A stretch of DNA of 64,000 nucleotides from Tetrastigma voinierianum (Eukaryota; Streptophyta; Magnoliopsida; Vitales; Vitaceae): assembly GCA_016808115.1 (NCBI GenBank), contig JAEQBH010000193.1, positions 3,472,001 to 3,536,000 of the forward strand, read 5' to 3'. Below the pieces are notes generated by a model. That model searched no databases. It had not been told where the DNA came from and saw nothing but the letters and a program-made list of their open reading frames with translations. The position numbers and the translations under genes were made by a program. This document shows positions 21,049 through 31,726 of this stretch, in pieces; the stretch's first letter is position 1, and every line of letters starts with the position of its first letter.

Positions 21049-22687
21049 TGATTAGTACCCAAAAAGTGCTATTTTGAACCCTATATTAGATAGGTTTTGA
21101 GTGCTTTTTGCGCACTAATCATGTCATTTATACCAATTGAAGTGTTCAAGTCTTCTTAGTAGCACTTATGCCATTTAGAGTATTTTTTGGGTGTTTTGCG
21201 GGTTTTTGCTAGGGGGGGGGGGGGGGGGAGGGGGAGGGGGGAGCGGGGGGGGCTCAGTGGGATGTATGATGAATCATGAAGTTTGAACTCAAGTGTCGAC
21301 CATCAGCCGACCCGAGAATCAATGAAAAGCGAAGGCAAAGTGAAGAAAAATTGATACGTAGAAGACGGGAGGCAAACGGTGTCGGCAAACCCTGACAATT
21401 TTCGCTAAGCCCTGCGAAATTTATTTGGGATCTTGAAAATTTCGCGAGGTTTAGCGAAAATTCGCAAGTTCAGCGAGTGTAGTTCGCTAGACACCCGGGG
21501 TTTCGAGACGCATTCTAGCGAAATTTCATCAGACCCCGCTACTCACGAAAATTTGGCTAAGCTAAGCGAATTTCGCTAGCTAAGCAATTGCCAAGCCTTA
21601 GCGAGAAATTTCCTATTTTCGCTATGCCTTGTCGAGTTCGCTACTATTGAAATTCTTCACTCTAGCGAAATTCCTTTGCCTCGTCATGTTTTTGTATTTA
21701 ATGCCAACCGACTTAAAATTTGGTGTATTACTCTCTTGTCCTTTAACTTAGCCAAATTGTTAGGCTTTTTGGTATTTTCATGTATTGAGGTGGCCTATAT
21801 AAACCCCTCTCTTTTGTAATAAATATAGAATTTTGGGAAGCAACAATTTGGGGAGAGAAGAATTTGTAAGTTTTCATTTTGTAAATAAGTCTCGTATTTT
21901 ATTTAGGGTTTATTTTCCTCTCTTCTCTCTCACTCCGCACTTCTAGGCTTCAGACACCTCTTGGGGATGACAACTAAAAGAGATCTTGGCTAAGCCTCTT
22001 TTCTTTGAAGAGGAAGGAAGCTAGCTTGGTGGTGGGGCATATGCATGTTGTCCTCTTGTATTGAAAGTCAGTCTGTAGTTATGGCCCTCATCTTCTCAAA
22101 TTAGGGTTGAATAGCATTGAATGTTGTTGATTTGGCCAAATACTCTCCATGCTTTAGGATCACAGTGCATACTTATTGCTAGATGTCTTGTGGTTCATTA
22201 GATGGTCTTCTGAGCCTCTGAGATATATTTAATACTAGGGTTTCAAGGCGAAAAAGGGCCATGGAAATTGCATCTTTACTGTGTTATTCCCATTGAATAG
22301 AGTTGTTTTTTTTTAGGGTGAGGTTTGCTAGTTAAGTATCGTCAGGTTATGCCTTTGGACTATAGGTTTGCATGTCATACTTGAGGATAAAACCCGAGGA
22401 CACTTGTTTGCTAACTTACCAAGTTGGTGACTAAATCTTCAAAGTTAACTTTTTCACACTTTACTTTCGGTTTTACAATTCCTCGATTTTGAGCCACTTA
22501 CTTGTTTTTGACGAAATCGAAAAGTCAAAATAGAAAGCCTTGCATTTTTACACTCATGCGTATCATTCTTAGGATGAAAACCCATCCGTGTTCGACCCTA
22601 GACCACTATACTGCGAAGCTTGACTACGGCGATAGTGAACAGGTGTATATAAATTTTGATTTAGCTCGACTCTTGTGGCACAGATCA
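21049..22687 (+). repeat. 5' LTR of the plus-strand Athila-like element
   Basis: 1639 bp, starts TGATTAGTACCC and ends CAGATCA. TATA box CTATATAAAC at 21795-21804. Upstream of it (21395-21675) is a dense set of AGCGAAA/TTTCGCT motifs. A poly-G tract at 21212-21252 is absent from the partner LTR. The many substitutions and small indels relative to 29427-31074 indicate an old insertion. Confidence 0.92.
21795..21804 (+). promoter_or_regulatory. LTR TATA box
   Basis: CTATATAAAC, repeated at 30162-30171 in the 3' LTR, within an almost unchanged stretch TGAGGTGGCCTATATAAAC. It marks the end of U3. Confidence 0.7.
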
Positions 22688-22691
22688 AATA

Positions 22692-22711
22692 TAAGCGCCG
22701 TTCTTAGGGGA
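22692..22711 (+). other. Decayed primer binding site (tRNA-Asp type)
   Basis: AAGCGCCGTTCTTAGGGGA lies five to six bases after the LTR end. It matches the Athila/Tat-type site TGGCGCCGTTGCCGGGGA except for a few bases. The following GGTGCCAAACT is also usual after this PBS. Confidence 0.7.
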
Positions 22712-23039
22712 TGGTGCCAAACTACAGATGATAAGTTGAAGTGTGCTTGTGATCAACATCACAGAAGTGAAGGTAATCTTTGCTCTTTTGAAACCCGATG
22801 TGATAGCGCAAGTTTCATCACTTTGCGAGTAACTTCAGCATTTTTGTTTTATATATATCTGATCGGTTTTATTTTAGCTAATACAACCTTTTGGCAGGGT
22901 TGGTTTGTGCTCTTTGTTGTGTCTCGGTTGTTAATAACGGTTATTGTATGCGATCTTTGGGACAGAGGAACTTTCGGGGCGCAGAATCGGTACACAGCAC
23001 GACCCGGTCAGTGAAGTCGATGTACTACTTGATACCATG

Positions 23040-24560
23040 GATCCTTACTGAAACCGGCCAGTCGACTGGAGACAGTAGATCAACGACTATAGAACCATGA
23101 GGGATCACATCCACCCTCCTAGAGTTAGTGCCCCATCCTGTATCATTCCTCCTACTGAAGATGTAGCAGTGAGGCCATATTTGGTACCCCTACTCCCCAC
23201 ATATCATGGTATGGAAAATGAAAATCCATACACTCATATTAGGGATTTTGAGGGAGGGTTTTGCACTACGCTTTGGGAAGGTATGATGGACATGGATTTG
23301 TAAAGTGAAAACATTCCATTGACCCTAAAAGGACAAGGCCAAGATTTGGCTAAACTCAGGGGCCTAGAACCATTGAAATTGGGGGTGGCGCGACGGAATT
23401 CTGAAGAGTTCTTCGGTGCTCATAAGACTAATAATTTGAAAGACAAATTTACACCTTTGCGGCTCGGAGGGATGGTGAGAGAGATTTTACGGTGTTGGGA
23501 GAGATTTATGGAGACTATAAGTGCATGCCCACACCATGGGTTTGATACTTGGATGTTGGTGAACCACTTCTATGGTGGTATGTCTCACACCATGAAACAA
23601 TTCTTTGGAAGCTTATGTGGGGGGTAACTTTTTGAGTAAACATCTGATGAAGCTATGGATTTTTTTGAACTATGTGCGAAACCTCAAGCTTGGATGGAAC
23701 CTAGTCCTAGGGAAGTTGAAAGATTGGGGCCATTGAACCACCCAAGGGGAGGCAATGCGCATTTTACGAAGACACGGGATGAAAGCAAAAAATTGATCGG
23801 TTCAACTTCAGATTGGATGATGCAGGTAAAACCGGCATGAAATACAAGCGGTAAATGAGTTATCTTCATCGATTTTTCTTGCTTCAATTTTTCGATCAAA
23901 TAATTACCTGAGGAACCTTGCGAAACATGCCCATGCCATAAGTCAAAATAAACCACCCATAGATGCTCCATATGGTAACACTAATAACCACAATTGGAGA
24001 AATTGTCGAATTTGTCATGGAAATCGAGCCGCACACATCGCCCCTTCGAGAACCTGTGTGGTTGATTCCACTTCAAAACAACAACGAATGCCTCCTATCT
24101 TCTCTGTTGAACGGGCAATCCACACGAATTTCGTAAGGTGGTAGGCATGTTGTAGAGAGAAACGAGAAGGTGCTAAATGTCCAAACTAGTCAAAAAATTG
24201 AAGCAGTAGAAAGTTCACTCAACAGGAAATCGGATAATATGCATTTGGAGATTTCAAAATTGTCCTAATCGGCCCGATTCGCGAGTTCGAGGAAAAGAGC
24301 TCCCTTCAGGCACAACAATATCGGAAAGTAGTGAATGAAAGCAGGCGACGAGGACTTAATCTGCGATGAAGTTAAAGGCGGTTGTGACTTTCTGAGAAGT
24401 GGTAAGGGGAATTAAAGCCAGCCCAGTGTCGAAGCAGTCAAATCCCCGGCTCCATTAGTGGGTGAGCCACGCCGGGGAAGAACAATCGGTGGACAAGGAA
24501 GAGGTAAGATTAGAATACCCCCTCGTTTCCGGGGTTCTACGAATAAAAGAAAAATTACGG
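23040..24560 (+). pseudogene. gag of the plus-strand Athila-like element
   Basis: Structural precursor of the virus-like particle. The first readable part (23097-23303) has MRDHIHPPRVSAPSCIIPP, then YLVPLLPTYHGMENENPYTH, a very conserved plant gag start. A further part (about 23430-23620) has AHKTNNLK and the CPHHGFDTWMLVNHFYGGMS motif. The next (23655-23730) reads AMDFFELCAKPQAW. After 23850 the frame is lost. A WRNCRICHGNRAAH-like stretch near 24000 may be a remnant of the Asn-rich tail or zinc-knuckle area. Frames change several times, so no Gag could be made. Confidence 0.85.
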
Positions 24561-24639
24561 TAGCAAACGAAATGTTGGAAGTATTCTGTGAGTGAAGTCA
24601 TTATTCCTCTCCTCGATATGATTAAACGGAGGTTCCTAC

Positions 24640-25270
24640 TTACATAAAATTCTTAAGGATTTGTGCACGGTAAAAAGGGTCTTAATGTAAATAAAAGGCC
24701 TTTTAGCGAGCAGAGATTAGATGCCATTATAAGAGAGCAAGACTCGATTAGTATAAGGACCCCGGGATGTCCTCGATCTGGGGTGAATATTAGGCATCGG
24801 TGTGGAGAAAGCTTCTTGTTAGACACGGGAGCTAGTGTGAATGTCTGTTCTTAGTATTCTATGTACAAGCAATTGGGTTTGGGTGGCCCGAAACCCACTT
24901 CCATCACACTTTAAACTCGTGATAGGTGCATTAAAATACCCAAAGGAACCATTAAGGGCGTTCTTATACAAGTGGGCTGATTTTACTATCCGGTAGATTT
25001 TGTCTGCGATACGAGAACCAGGTTGCAATAGGACCTAATCGGAGTGCCCATCATATTAAGTGGGCGTTTTTGGCTACTTCAAATGCAATCATCAATTCTT
25101 AGGAATGGAGTCATACGACTCACATTTGGAAATATGACCTTGGAACTCGATATTTTCATTTGGAGTGAGCATATGCTGCGCTCGGAGGAGGATGACTTTG
25201 AAGAGTGCAATATTTTAGATACCATTACGGAAACGAGGCTAACGGCTTGGCATTGCAAGAGATATTAACC
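24640..25270 (+). pseudogene. Aspartic protease of the plus-strand Athila-like element
   Basis: The catalytic loop is readable as ESFLLDTGASVNVCS at about 24810-24854. A C-terminal part (25044-25268) reads MPIILSGRFWLLQ, then NGVIRLTFGNMTLELDIF, the flap-side and C-terminal strands typical of these proteases. Several stops lie between them. It follows gag and precedes RT in the normal order. Confidence 0.85.
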
Positions 25271-25559
25271 CGAGTTATCCGATTGCCTTGTAGAGGCAAC
25301 ACGAATTTCAAGAAATGAGCTTAGTACATGGAGTCTTTGAAGAAGAATAAATTTTGCCACCATTAATGGTAATGAACCCGAGGAACCTCAGCGGCTAAGA
25401 ACTTCAAACCCCTCCCGGCGATTTAAAGTAGCCATTTTGGAAGTAAATGAGCGTGCCCGGTTGTGATTTCTTCGGCGCTAACCATTGCCTGAAGCATAAT
25501 CTCACCGCACCTTCTCAAAACGAAGCATTGGGATGGAAATTTACGATCTGAAGGCATAA

Positions 25560-26500
25560 GCCGAGTCTATTTGCACTCGTCACATCTATTTAGAAGAGGA
25601 GTCCTAAAATTGTTAGAGCGGCCCAATGGAGGTTGAATCCCATCTACGGGGAAGTAGTTCGTGTGGAGGTCTTGAAATTGCTCCAAGCTGGTATCATTTA
25701 TCCCATTCGATAGCATAGGTTGTGACTCAGTGGTGCCTAAGAAATCGGGAGTAACAAGCGTAAAAGCGAGAAGGGTGAAGAATTGTCTACCCGACTTACA
25801 ACCCGAGTTAGAGTGTGTATAGATTATAGAAGGCTCCGATGAGGTGACGAAAAGACCACTTTCCATTAAGTTCATCAGTCGGCTCACGGAAAGAGTTTGG
25901 ACACCCCGCCCCATTGCTTTTGGATATAATTATTCGGTACTTCGGATAGAAATTGCCACAGGAAGATCGGAAAGACTACTTTTACTTGTCCATTTTAGCG
26001 CGTGTATAGGAGGATGCCTTTTGGGCTTTGCCTTGACCACTTTTTCGTGATATGCTCGGTATGTTGTTGACATGGTAAAGTATAATGGGTATACATGGAT
26101 GATATCACTATATGGGGCGATTTTGAAGAATGCTTAACCAATTTGGAAGCCATTTTGCGAGAGGTGCATAGAAAGAATTTGGTGCTTGGGAGAAATGCCA
26201 TTTTATGGTAAACGGAATTGTGATGGGCACATTATTTCCCTAGCGGGAATTGGGGTGATAAGCGAAGATCGAGCATTATTTCCAGAATTAGCTGACAAAT
26301 GTGAAAACAATTAGACGAATTTCATGATTCATCTGAGGCTTCTCTTGACGGTTCATTAAGATTTTTCAAAAAATTGCTAAACCTATCTGAAACTTCTTGA
26401 GAAGGATGCCAAATTCGTTTTAGGAGAAAGATTGCAGAAGGATTTTGAAGAGCGAAATTTCATTTGACTCTTGCCCGATAGTTCGAGCACCTAATTGCCG
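25560..26500 (+). pseudogene. Reverse transcriptase of the plus-strand Athila-like element
   Basis: The entry region reads CTRHIYLEEES (25575-25605), matching the usual CMHKI.LED after GISPS. RT fingers are recognisable in shifted frames, for example VPKKSG near 25735. The palm is clear: IRIEIATG-like sequence near 25945 and the catalytic YMDD at 26092-26103 inside VYMDDITIWG. After it comes a stretch matching LEAILR.VHRKNLVL. Stops occur about every 50-100 bp, so the gene is dead. Confidence 0.82.
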
Positions 26501-26509
26501 GCGGAGTTA

Positions 26510-26850
26510 CAGTTACGAGGTGATGTGTGATGCGAGGGATCTTGCTGGGCGGTGCGGCAAGAAGATGGAAACCTGGTGTATTATGGCAAAACCCTGAATG
26601 AGCTCCGCGGAGGTCTCTATACGGAGAAAGAGTTGCTTTGGCGGTGGTATCTGCATGGAATAATTCATTATACTGGTTGGTGATAGTGTTTCTGGATCGT
26701 GCGCTTTGAAATATCTCTTAACAAACCAAATGCAAAGCAAGACTCATCAGTTGGATTACATTACTTGAGTTCAACGCAAATTAGAGATAGAAGGAGTGGT
26801 AAAATGTGTTGTGGATCATCTGCTCAAAGGTTAGCACCTAGCCCACGACA
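26510..26850 (+). pseudogene. RNase H of the plus-strand Athila-like element
   Basis: Begins with VMCDARDLAG near 26520 (first catalytic Asp). Later pieces, in alternating frames, read ALKYLLTNQMQSKTHQLDYI (about 26702-26760) and GVVKCVVDHLL (about 26795-26830), corresponding to the HAALKYLL and NVVADHLSRL blocks of Ty3/gypsy RNase H. Heavily frameshifted. Confidence 0.75.
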
Positions 26851-26889
26851 CTCTGATCCACCTATTAATAGTAGACTGCAGAAGAATCT

Positions 26890-28180
26890 AATGCGGTTCT
26901 TGGAAAACAGTGTATCACATTGCCAATTTCACCTGCTGGAATCACGATGAGAGTGGAAAGACGAGGATGAAATATTTCTTTGCTAAAATCCATTCCTATT
27001 ATTGGGAAGAGCCTTTCTATTCAAAATCTTTGTGTGGAATCAAATCATCGGGGAAATGTGTGCACACCGAGGAGGAACTGACAGGGGTACAAGCCATTGC
27101 CGCGAGAGTGCTTGTGGTGGTCATTTTGCTTCCCCAGGCAACAATGAAGGTATTGCGGTCGAGGTTTTCTGTGTGGCGCTGTTGTTCGAGAAGCATACAA
27201 ATGTGCCATGTATGTGACGAGATGCCAAGACTGAGAAGTGTCTGTATCATATGAAAGTGCCATTGAACCCAATTTTGGTGGTCGAAGCTGTTCGTGTCAG
27301 TGTCGATTTTATGGGACCTTTCCCCACCTCATATGAGTCCTTTATTTTGGTGAGAGTGGACTATGTCTCGAATATAGGTTGACGATCCCTAAAACCCAGT
27401 GACATAGGTGGTACTCAAATTCTTGGCCAATATATCTTTTCCGGGTTTATGGGGGTACGAAAGCCATTGTGTGTGTTCGCGATGGAGGTTCGCATTTACG
27501 TAACAAACCATTTGAAAACCTCATATTAATATGGTGTAGAAGAGCACAGAAGTGGCTACTCCTTACCATCCTCGAAAACAGTGGCCAGGTGGAACTTCCA
27601 TTGCCAGGGAAATTAAGACACTCTTGATGAGGTGGTTAATACCAACGGAAAGGCGGTCCATTAAACTTAACGGTCGTTATGGGCCCAGCAGAGCGACTTT
27701 CAAGACAATCAGAATACCACATATCGGTTGGTCTATGGTAGGGCATGTCACCTTCCGAGTAGAGATTGGAGTACACACTGCAAAGCATGGTGCTTGAGCG
27801 TCGAGTTTAAACATGGGCACAGCGGGTGGAGAGAAGAGATTTCTTGATCTTAATGAATTGGAAGAAATACGGAATAATGCACACTTGAATACCAAGATTG
27901 CAAAGAAAGATCAAAGAAATGGCATGACCAAATGATAACTAGGAAGAGTTTTTCAAGGAGAGGGAGACCAGAGTCCTCTTATGACTCCAAACTCCATTTG
28001 TTTCGGGCAAGCTCAAATCTCGATGGGCAGGTCCATTCATTGTCCGACAAGCATACCCCAGTGGTTCGGTTACGACTTAAATGATCAAAGTGATGACGGG
28101 GTATTTAAAGTCAATGGGCGGAGGGTAAAGCCATATGTGGTCTGGCCAGGTCATCAAAGGAAGAAATTCTGCGATGGACC
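26890..28180 (+). pseudogene. Integrase of the plus-strand Athila-like element
   Basis: The zinc region matches YYWEEPFLFK and later the HESACGGHF-type stretch near 27105-27130, then KHTNVPC. The core has VDFMGPFPTSYESF-like sequence (27300-27345; the first catalytic Asp), RDGGSHLRNKPFENL (27480-27520) and VATPYHPRKQWPGG (27551-27590; normally YHPQTNGQ, so the stretch before the catalytic Glu is altered). The late part reads YRLVYGRACHLPS (27720-27760), with LNELEEIRN (about 27855-27880), and finally DDGVFKVNGRRVKPY (28093-28137). Order and spacing are normal for Athila-type integrase, with many stops. Confidence 0.82.
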
Positions 28181-28249
28181 TCCACTGAATCCCCGTTTTG
28201 TAAATTTCGGGTGGCCTCTTTGCTTGATTTCAATGACCAACTGTTCTCA

Positions 28250-29426
28250 TTTTTAGTTACGCTGTTTGTCGTGTGTTTAAAAATAGTGATATCAGTTAGA
28301 GCTTAATGATTGGTTTTTTTTTGAGCGATACTTGATGGCACGATTGCGGAGTAAGTATGCCCCGTCTTTATACAGTGTGAAGTGCTTTTTGTATTTCCAT
28401 TTTAGGGTATTTGTTTTTCTTTTCAATTGAACAATTGAATTGCTACAATTGAACAAATTGGAATTTGCTGTTGGGGGAGTGAATCACTTTGTTTGTCATC
28501 TTTATGTTAGAACGAATTCCATGTTTGAATTAATTGCAGTGGAGTTGAGTTCTAACATGCTCAAGCTTGGAACATTCTCCTTAGGCTAATTCACTGCTTG
28601 CACTCAGTTATTTCAATAGGGTTTGTGAATTTTGCATACCTCCTAGAAGCTTTGCATAGCCGACCTTAAGCTTGTTGTTGGCAACTAGGATAATTTGTGT
28701 TACCCGTACTTGAAGACCCGATGTTGTGGCACCCCGGAAAAGAAAAGAAAAGAAAAAGAAAGAAAGAAAAGAAAAATGAAGTGATGAGAGTTTTGCCTTG
28801 AAGGCAGAGCACGATCAGGGGTGTATGGTAAAACCTTTGACGATGCCACTAAGCCTTAATTGGTTAGAGTCATCGGTTAGTGTTAGTGTGGGTGGATAGG
28901 TAGGTCTAGCAGTGTGAGTGCTTGATTTTTCGAGGAGTCATTCGGTCGGGGTGAAGCCTTTAGAGATTTGTGGTCGTGATCCTTTTGTGATCGCCTAAAC
29001 CTTAATTGGTTAAGTCATCGGTGGACCCAGTTACGGACTTTGGTGAAGTCGAATTTTAAGCATTGCATCCTCTGATGTAGTTGAATAAAGAAGAAGTGCG
29101 TAACTATCATATCTGGGGTGTTGCGGCTTGGGGCATGTCGGTGCTAGGTTGGGGGAGGGGACAAATTTTGCGATTTATTGGTGTAATACGGTTATATAAA
29201 GAACCATTAGACTTAGGTAGAGAAATTGATTGAGAATCATGGAACCAATATTGACCTAAAATTGTTCTTGTATGGTTTGGCTCTTTCATGTCGGTTCCAA
29301 ACTTGGTGTCATTTTCGGTTTAAGGTCTTGTTTATATGTACATAAACCCATAAACTTTTGAAAATCCGCACATGCATCTCCTTTTGTTTGCATTGCTAAG
29401 GGACTAGCAGCGTTCGGTTGAGGGTG
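28250..29426 (+). other. 3' non-coding region of the plus-strand Athila-like element
   Basis: No gene seen. It contains a GAAAA/GAAAGA purine microsatellite at 28737-28776, a GTTGGGGGAGTG tract near 28473-28484 and a GGTTGGGGGAGGGG tract near 29147-29160. Either could once have served as polypurine tract. The sequence just before the LTR is GGTTGAGGGTG. Confidence 0.55.
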
Positions 29427-31074
29427 TGATTAGTACCCAATGCTATTTTGAACCACTATATTAGATAGGTTTTGAAAGGTGCTTTTGCGCACTAATCATG
29501 TCATTACTCTGATCAGTGTTCAGAATCTTCTTATTGCTTGCCATATGCCATTTAGAGAGTATTTTTGGCTGTTTTGCAGGTTTTTGCGCACTTTAGAAGT
29601 TCAATATCGGGATGTATGATGAATCATGAAGTTTGAACTCAAGTGTCGATATCAACCACGACCAAAGAATCGATGAAAGCGAAGGCAAAGTGAAGAAAAA
29701 TTGATGCATTAGAAGGTGGGAAATGACGGTGAAAATCGGCAAACCCCGACAATTTTCGCTAAGCACAAAATTTGTTTGGGATTGCGAAAATTTCGCGGGT
29801 TTAAGCGAAAATTTCGCAAGTTCGGCGAAATTGTGGATTTAAGCTAGACACGAGGGGTTTCGCTGAGCCTTTGTTCCTACAGCGAAATTTCATGATTTAC
29901 TCACGAATTTAAGCTAAGCTAGCGAAAATTTCGCTAGCTAGCAGTATGAAGCCTTATGACGAAATTTCCTATTTTGTATGCCTTGTGATTTTGGCTACCT
30001 AGCGAGGGAATTCTTCACTCCTAAGCGGGAATTCAGCACCTTATAAATCTTGTTTTTGTTATTTAGTAACTGGCAGGCTCCAAATTTGGTGTATTACTCT
30101 CTTGTCCTTTAACTTAGCCAAATTGTTAGGTTTTTTTGGTATTTTCATGTATTGAGGTGGCCTATATAAACCCCTCTCTTTTTGTAATCAATATAGAATT
30201 TTTGGGGAAGCAACAATTTGGGGAGAGAAGAATTTGTAAGTTTTCATTTTTGTAAATAAAGTCTCGTATTTTATTTAGGGTTTTATTTTCCTCTCTTCTC
30301 TCTCCTCTTTCCATACTTTCTAGGCTTCCCAGACACCCCTCTTGAGGATGACAACTAAAGAGATGCTTGGCTAAGCCTCTTCTTCCCGAAGAGGAAGGAA
30401 GCTAGCTTGGTGGTGGGAGGGCATATGCATGTTGTCCTCTTGTCTTGAAAGTCAGTCTTGTATTTATGGCCCTCGTCTTCTCAAATTAGGGTTGAATAGC
30501 ATTGAATGTTGTTTGGTTGGCCAATACTCTCCATGCTTTAGGGATGCAATGCATGCCAGTGCTAGATGCTGTAGTTCAAGTAGATGGTCTTTACGAGCCT
30601 CTGAGATGATATTTAATGCTAGGGTTTCAAAGCGAAAAGGGTCGTAGGCGCATGCTACTGTGTTTGTCTCAAATAGGAGTTGTTTTTTAGGGTGAGGTTT
30701 GCTAGTTAAACATAGATCACAGGTTATGCCACCTTGGACTATAGGTTGCATGTCATAGCGAGGGATAAGGCAGGGGACACTTGTTTGCCTAACTTACCAA
30801 GTTAGTGACCTAAATCTTCAAGGGTTAACTTTTTCACACTTTACTTTAGTTTTACAATTCCTCGATTTGAGCTACTTCCTTACTTGTTTTGAAGCAAATC
30901 AAAAGTCAAATAGAAAGCCTTACCTTTTTACACTCATGCGTATCATTCTTAGGATGAAAACCCATCCGGAGTGTTCGTACTGAGACGCTATCTTTGAGAA
31001 ACGACTGGCGGGTGGTAGGAACAGGTGTATATAAATTTTGTTGATTTTAGCTCAGCCTACTGTGGCACGAATCA
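29427..31074 (+). repeat. 3' LTR of the plus-strand Athila-like element
   Basis: 1648 bp, TGATTAGTACCC to GAATCA, directly followed by the target duplication AGTTG. It pairs with 21049-22687 along its length, including the TATA region, the AGCGAAA/TTTCGCT array (29740-30035) and the GGTGTATATAAATTTTG block at the end. The poly-G tract of the 5' copy is replaced here by ordinary sequence. Confidence 0.92.
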
Positions 31075-31079
31075 AGTTG

Positions 31080-31726
31080 GAAGCTAGAGAAGCTGTTGAG
31101 AGGGTAACTCGTGCTGAGGCGGAAAGAGATGTCACTCGTCATGAAGTGAGGCGATGGCTGCTGAAAGATCGATCTTGTGGTAGCGCGACATAGATGGAAT
31201 GGGGCAGCAGGGATCGGCGGCTTTCTGCCATTGCCCAGATGCGGAAGACGGAAGATGGGTCTAAGCTAGGCGTGGCTCACGACATGCTGCAATTTATACG
31301 GAGAGGCTTGTCGGATGGTAGAGGAAGAAGCTAGCCGTCTGACATATGAGTGGGTTTCGTTACTTGTAGAGCTTAGGGCTAGCAAAGATGAGTTATCACG
31401 CTTTTCTGGCCGCGGGAGGTCATTGAGGAAGGCGCTACCGGCGAGAATATGATGTTGGCTTTGAAGCCATCTTCAATTACGGATACGGCTGCTGAGCCTT
31501 TGCGCACAATATTTATGAAAGTAAGCCTAAGATTCCAGACGGGATCTTAGGGCCACGTCGCCATTAACTCCCAGCAGTTTTAGATTCAACCCTCGATGCC
31601 CAGGTTCTTTGTTCTTGTTGGGGTTGTTGTTGCTCCAAGGGCGGGTGTTAGCGAAGAGGTCGAGCATTCCCCAACCACCAAGGCTAAAGTAAGTGACAAC
31701 CTTGATTCTTTGTCCAGGGTAGCCGG
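31080..31726 (+). pseudogene. Antisense ORF of the Tat element, segment 2
   Basis: The plus-strand frame enters from segment 1 as EAREAVERVTRAEAERDVTR, a heptad-rich stretch. After frame changes it shows REYDVGFEAIFNYGYG (about 31445-31490) followed by AHNIYESKPKIPDGI (about 31505-31545), a motif I recall from many anonymous plant retroelement proteins. It ends in a frame reading VSDNLDSLSRVAG at the second insertion point, which continues into segment 3. It lies opposite to, and downstream of, the Tat pol genes. Function unknown. It is broken by stops even without the insertions. Confidence 0.7.

Larger units (their letters stand above)
21044..31079 (+). mobile_element. Athila-like element, plus strand, with matching 5-bp target duplication
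   Basis: LTRs at 21049-22687 and 29427-31074 both begin TGATTAGTACCCAA and end ATCA. The 5 bp AGTTG flanks both sides (21044-21048 and 31075-31079). Inside, in order, are a decayed PBS, gag, protease, RT, RNase H and integrase, all with stops. The boundaries are supported twice: by the target duplication and by the continuity of the interrupted antisense ORF. The internal pol motifs are Athila-type, but the LTR family differs from the minus-strand Athila copies in this window. Confidence 0.92.

Noticed and set aside
22502..23014. 170-residue open frame on the plus strand
   Set aside because: It runs from inside the 5' LTR across its end, the decayed PBS and the leader of the plus-strand Athila-like element. 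No domain is visible, and the partner LTR does not keep the frame.
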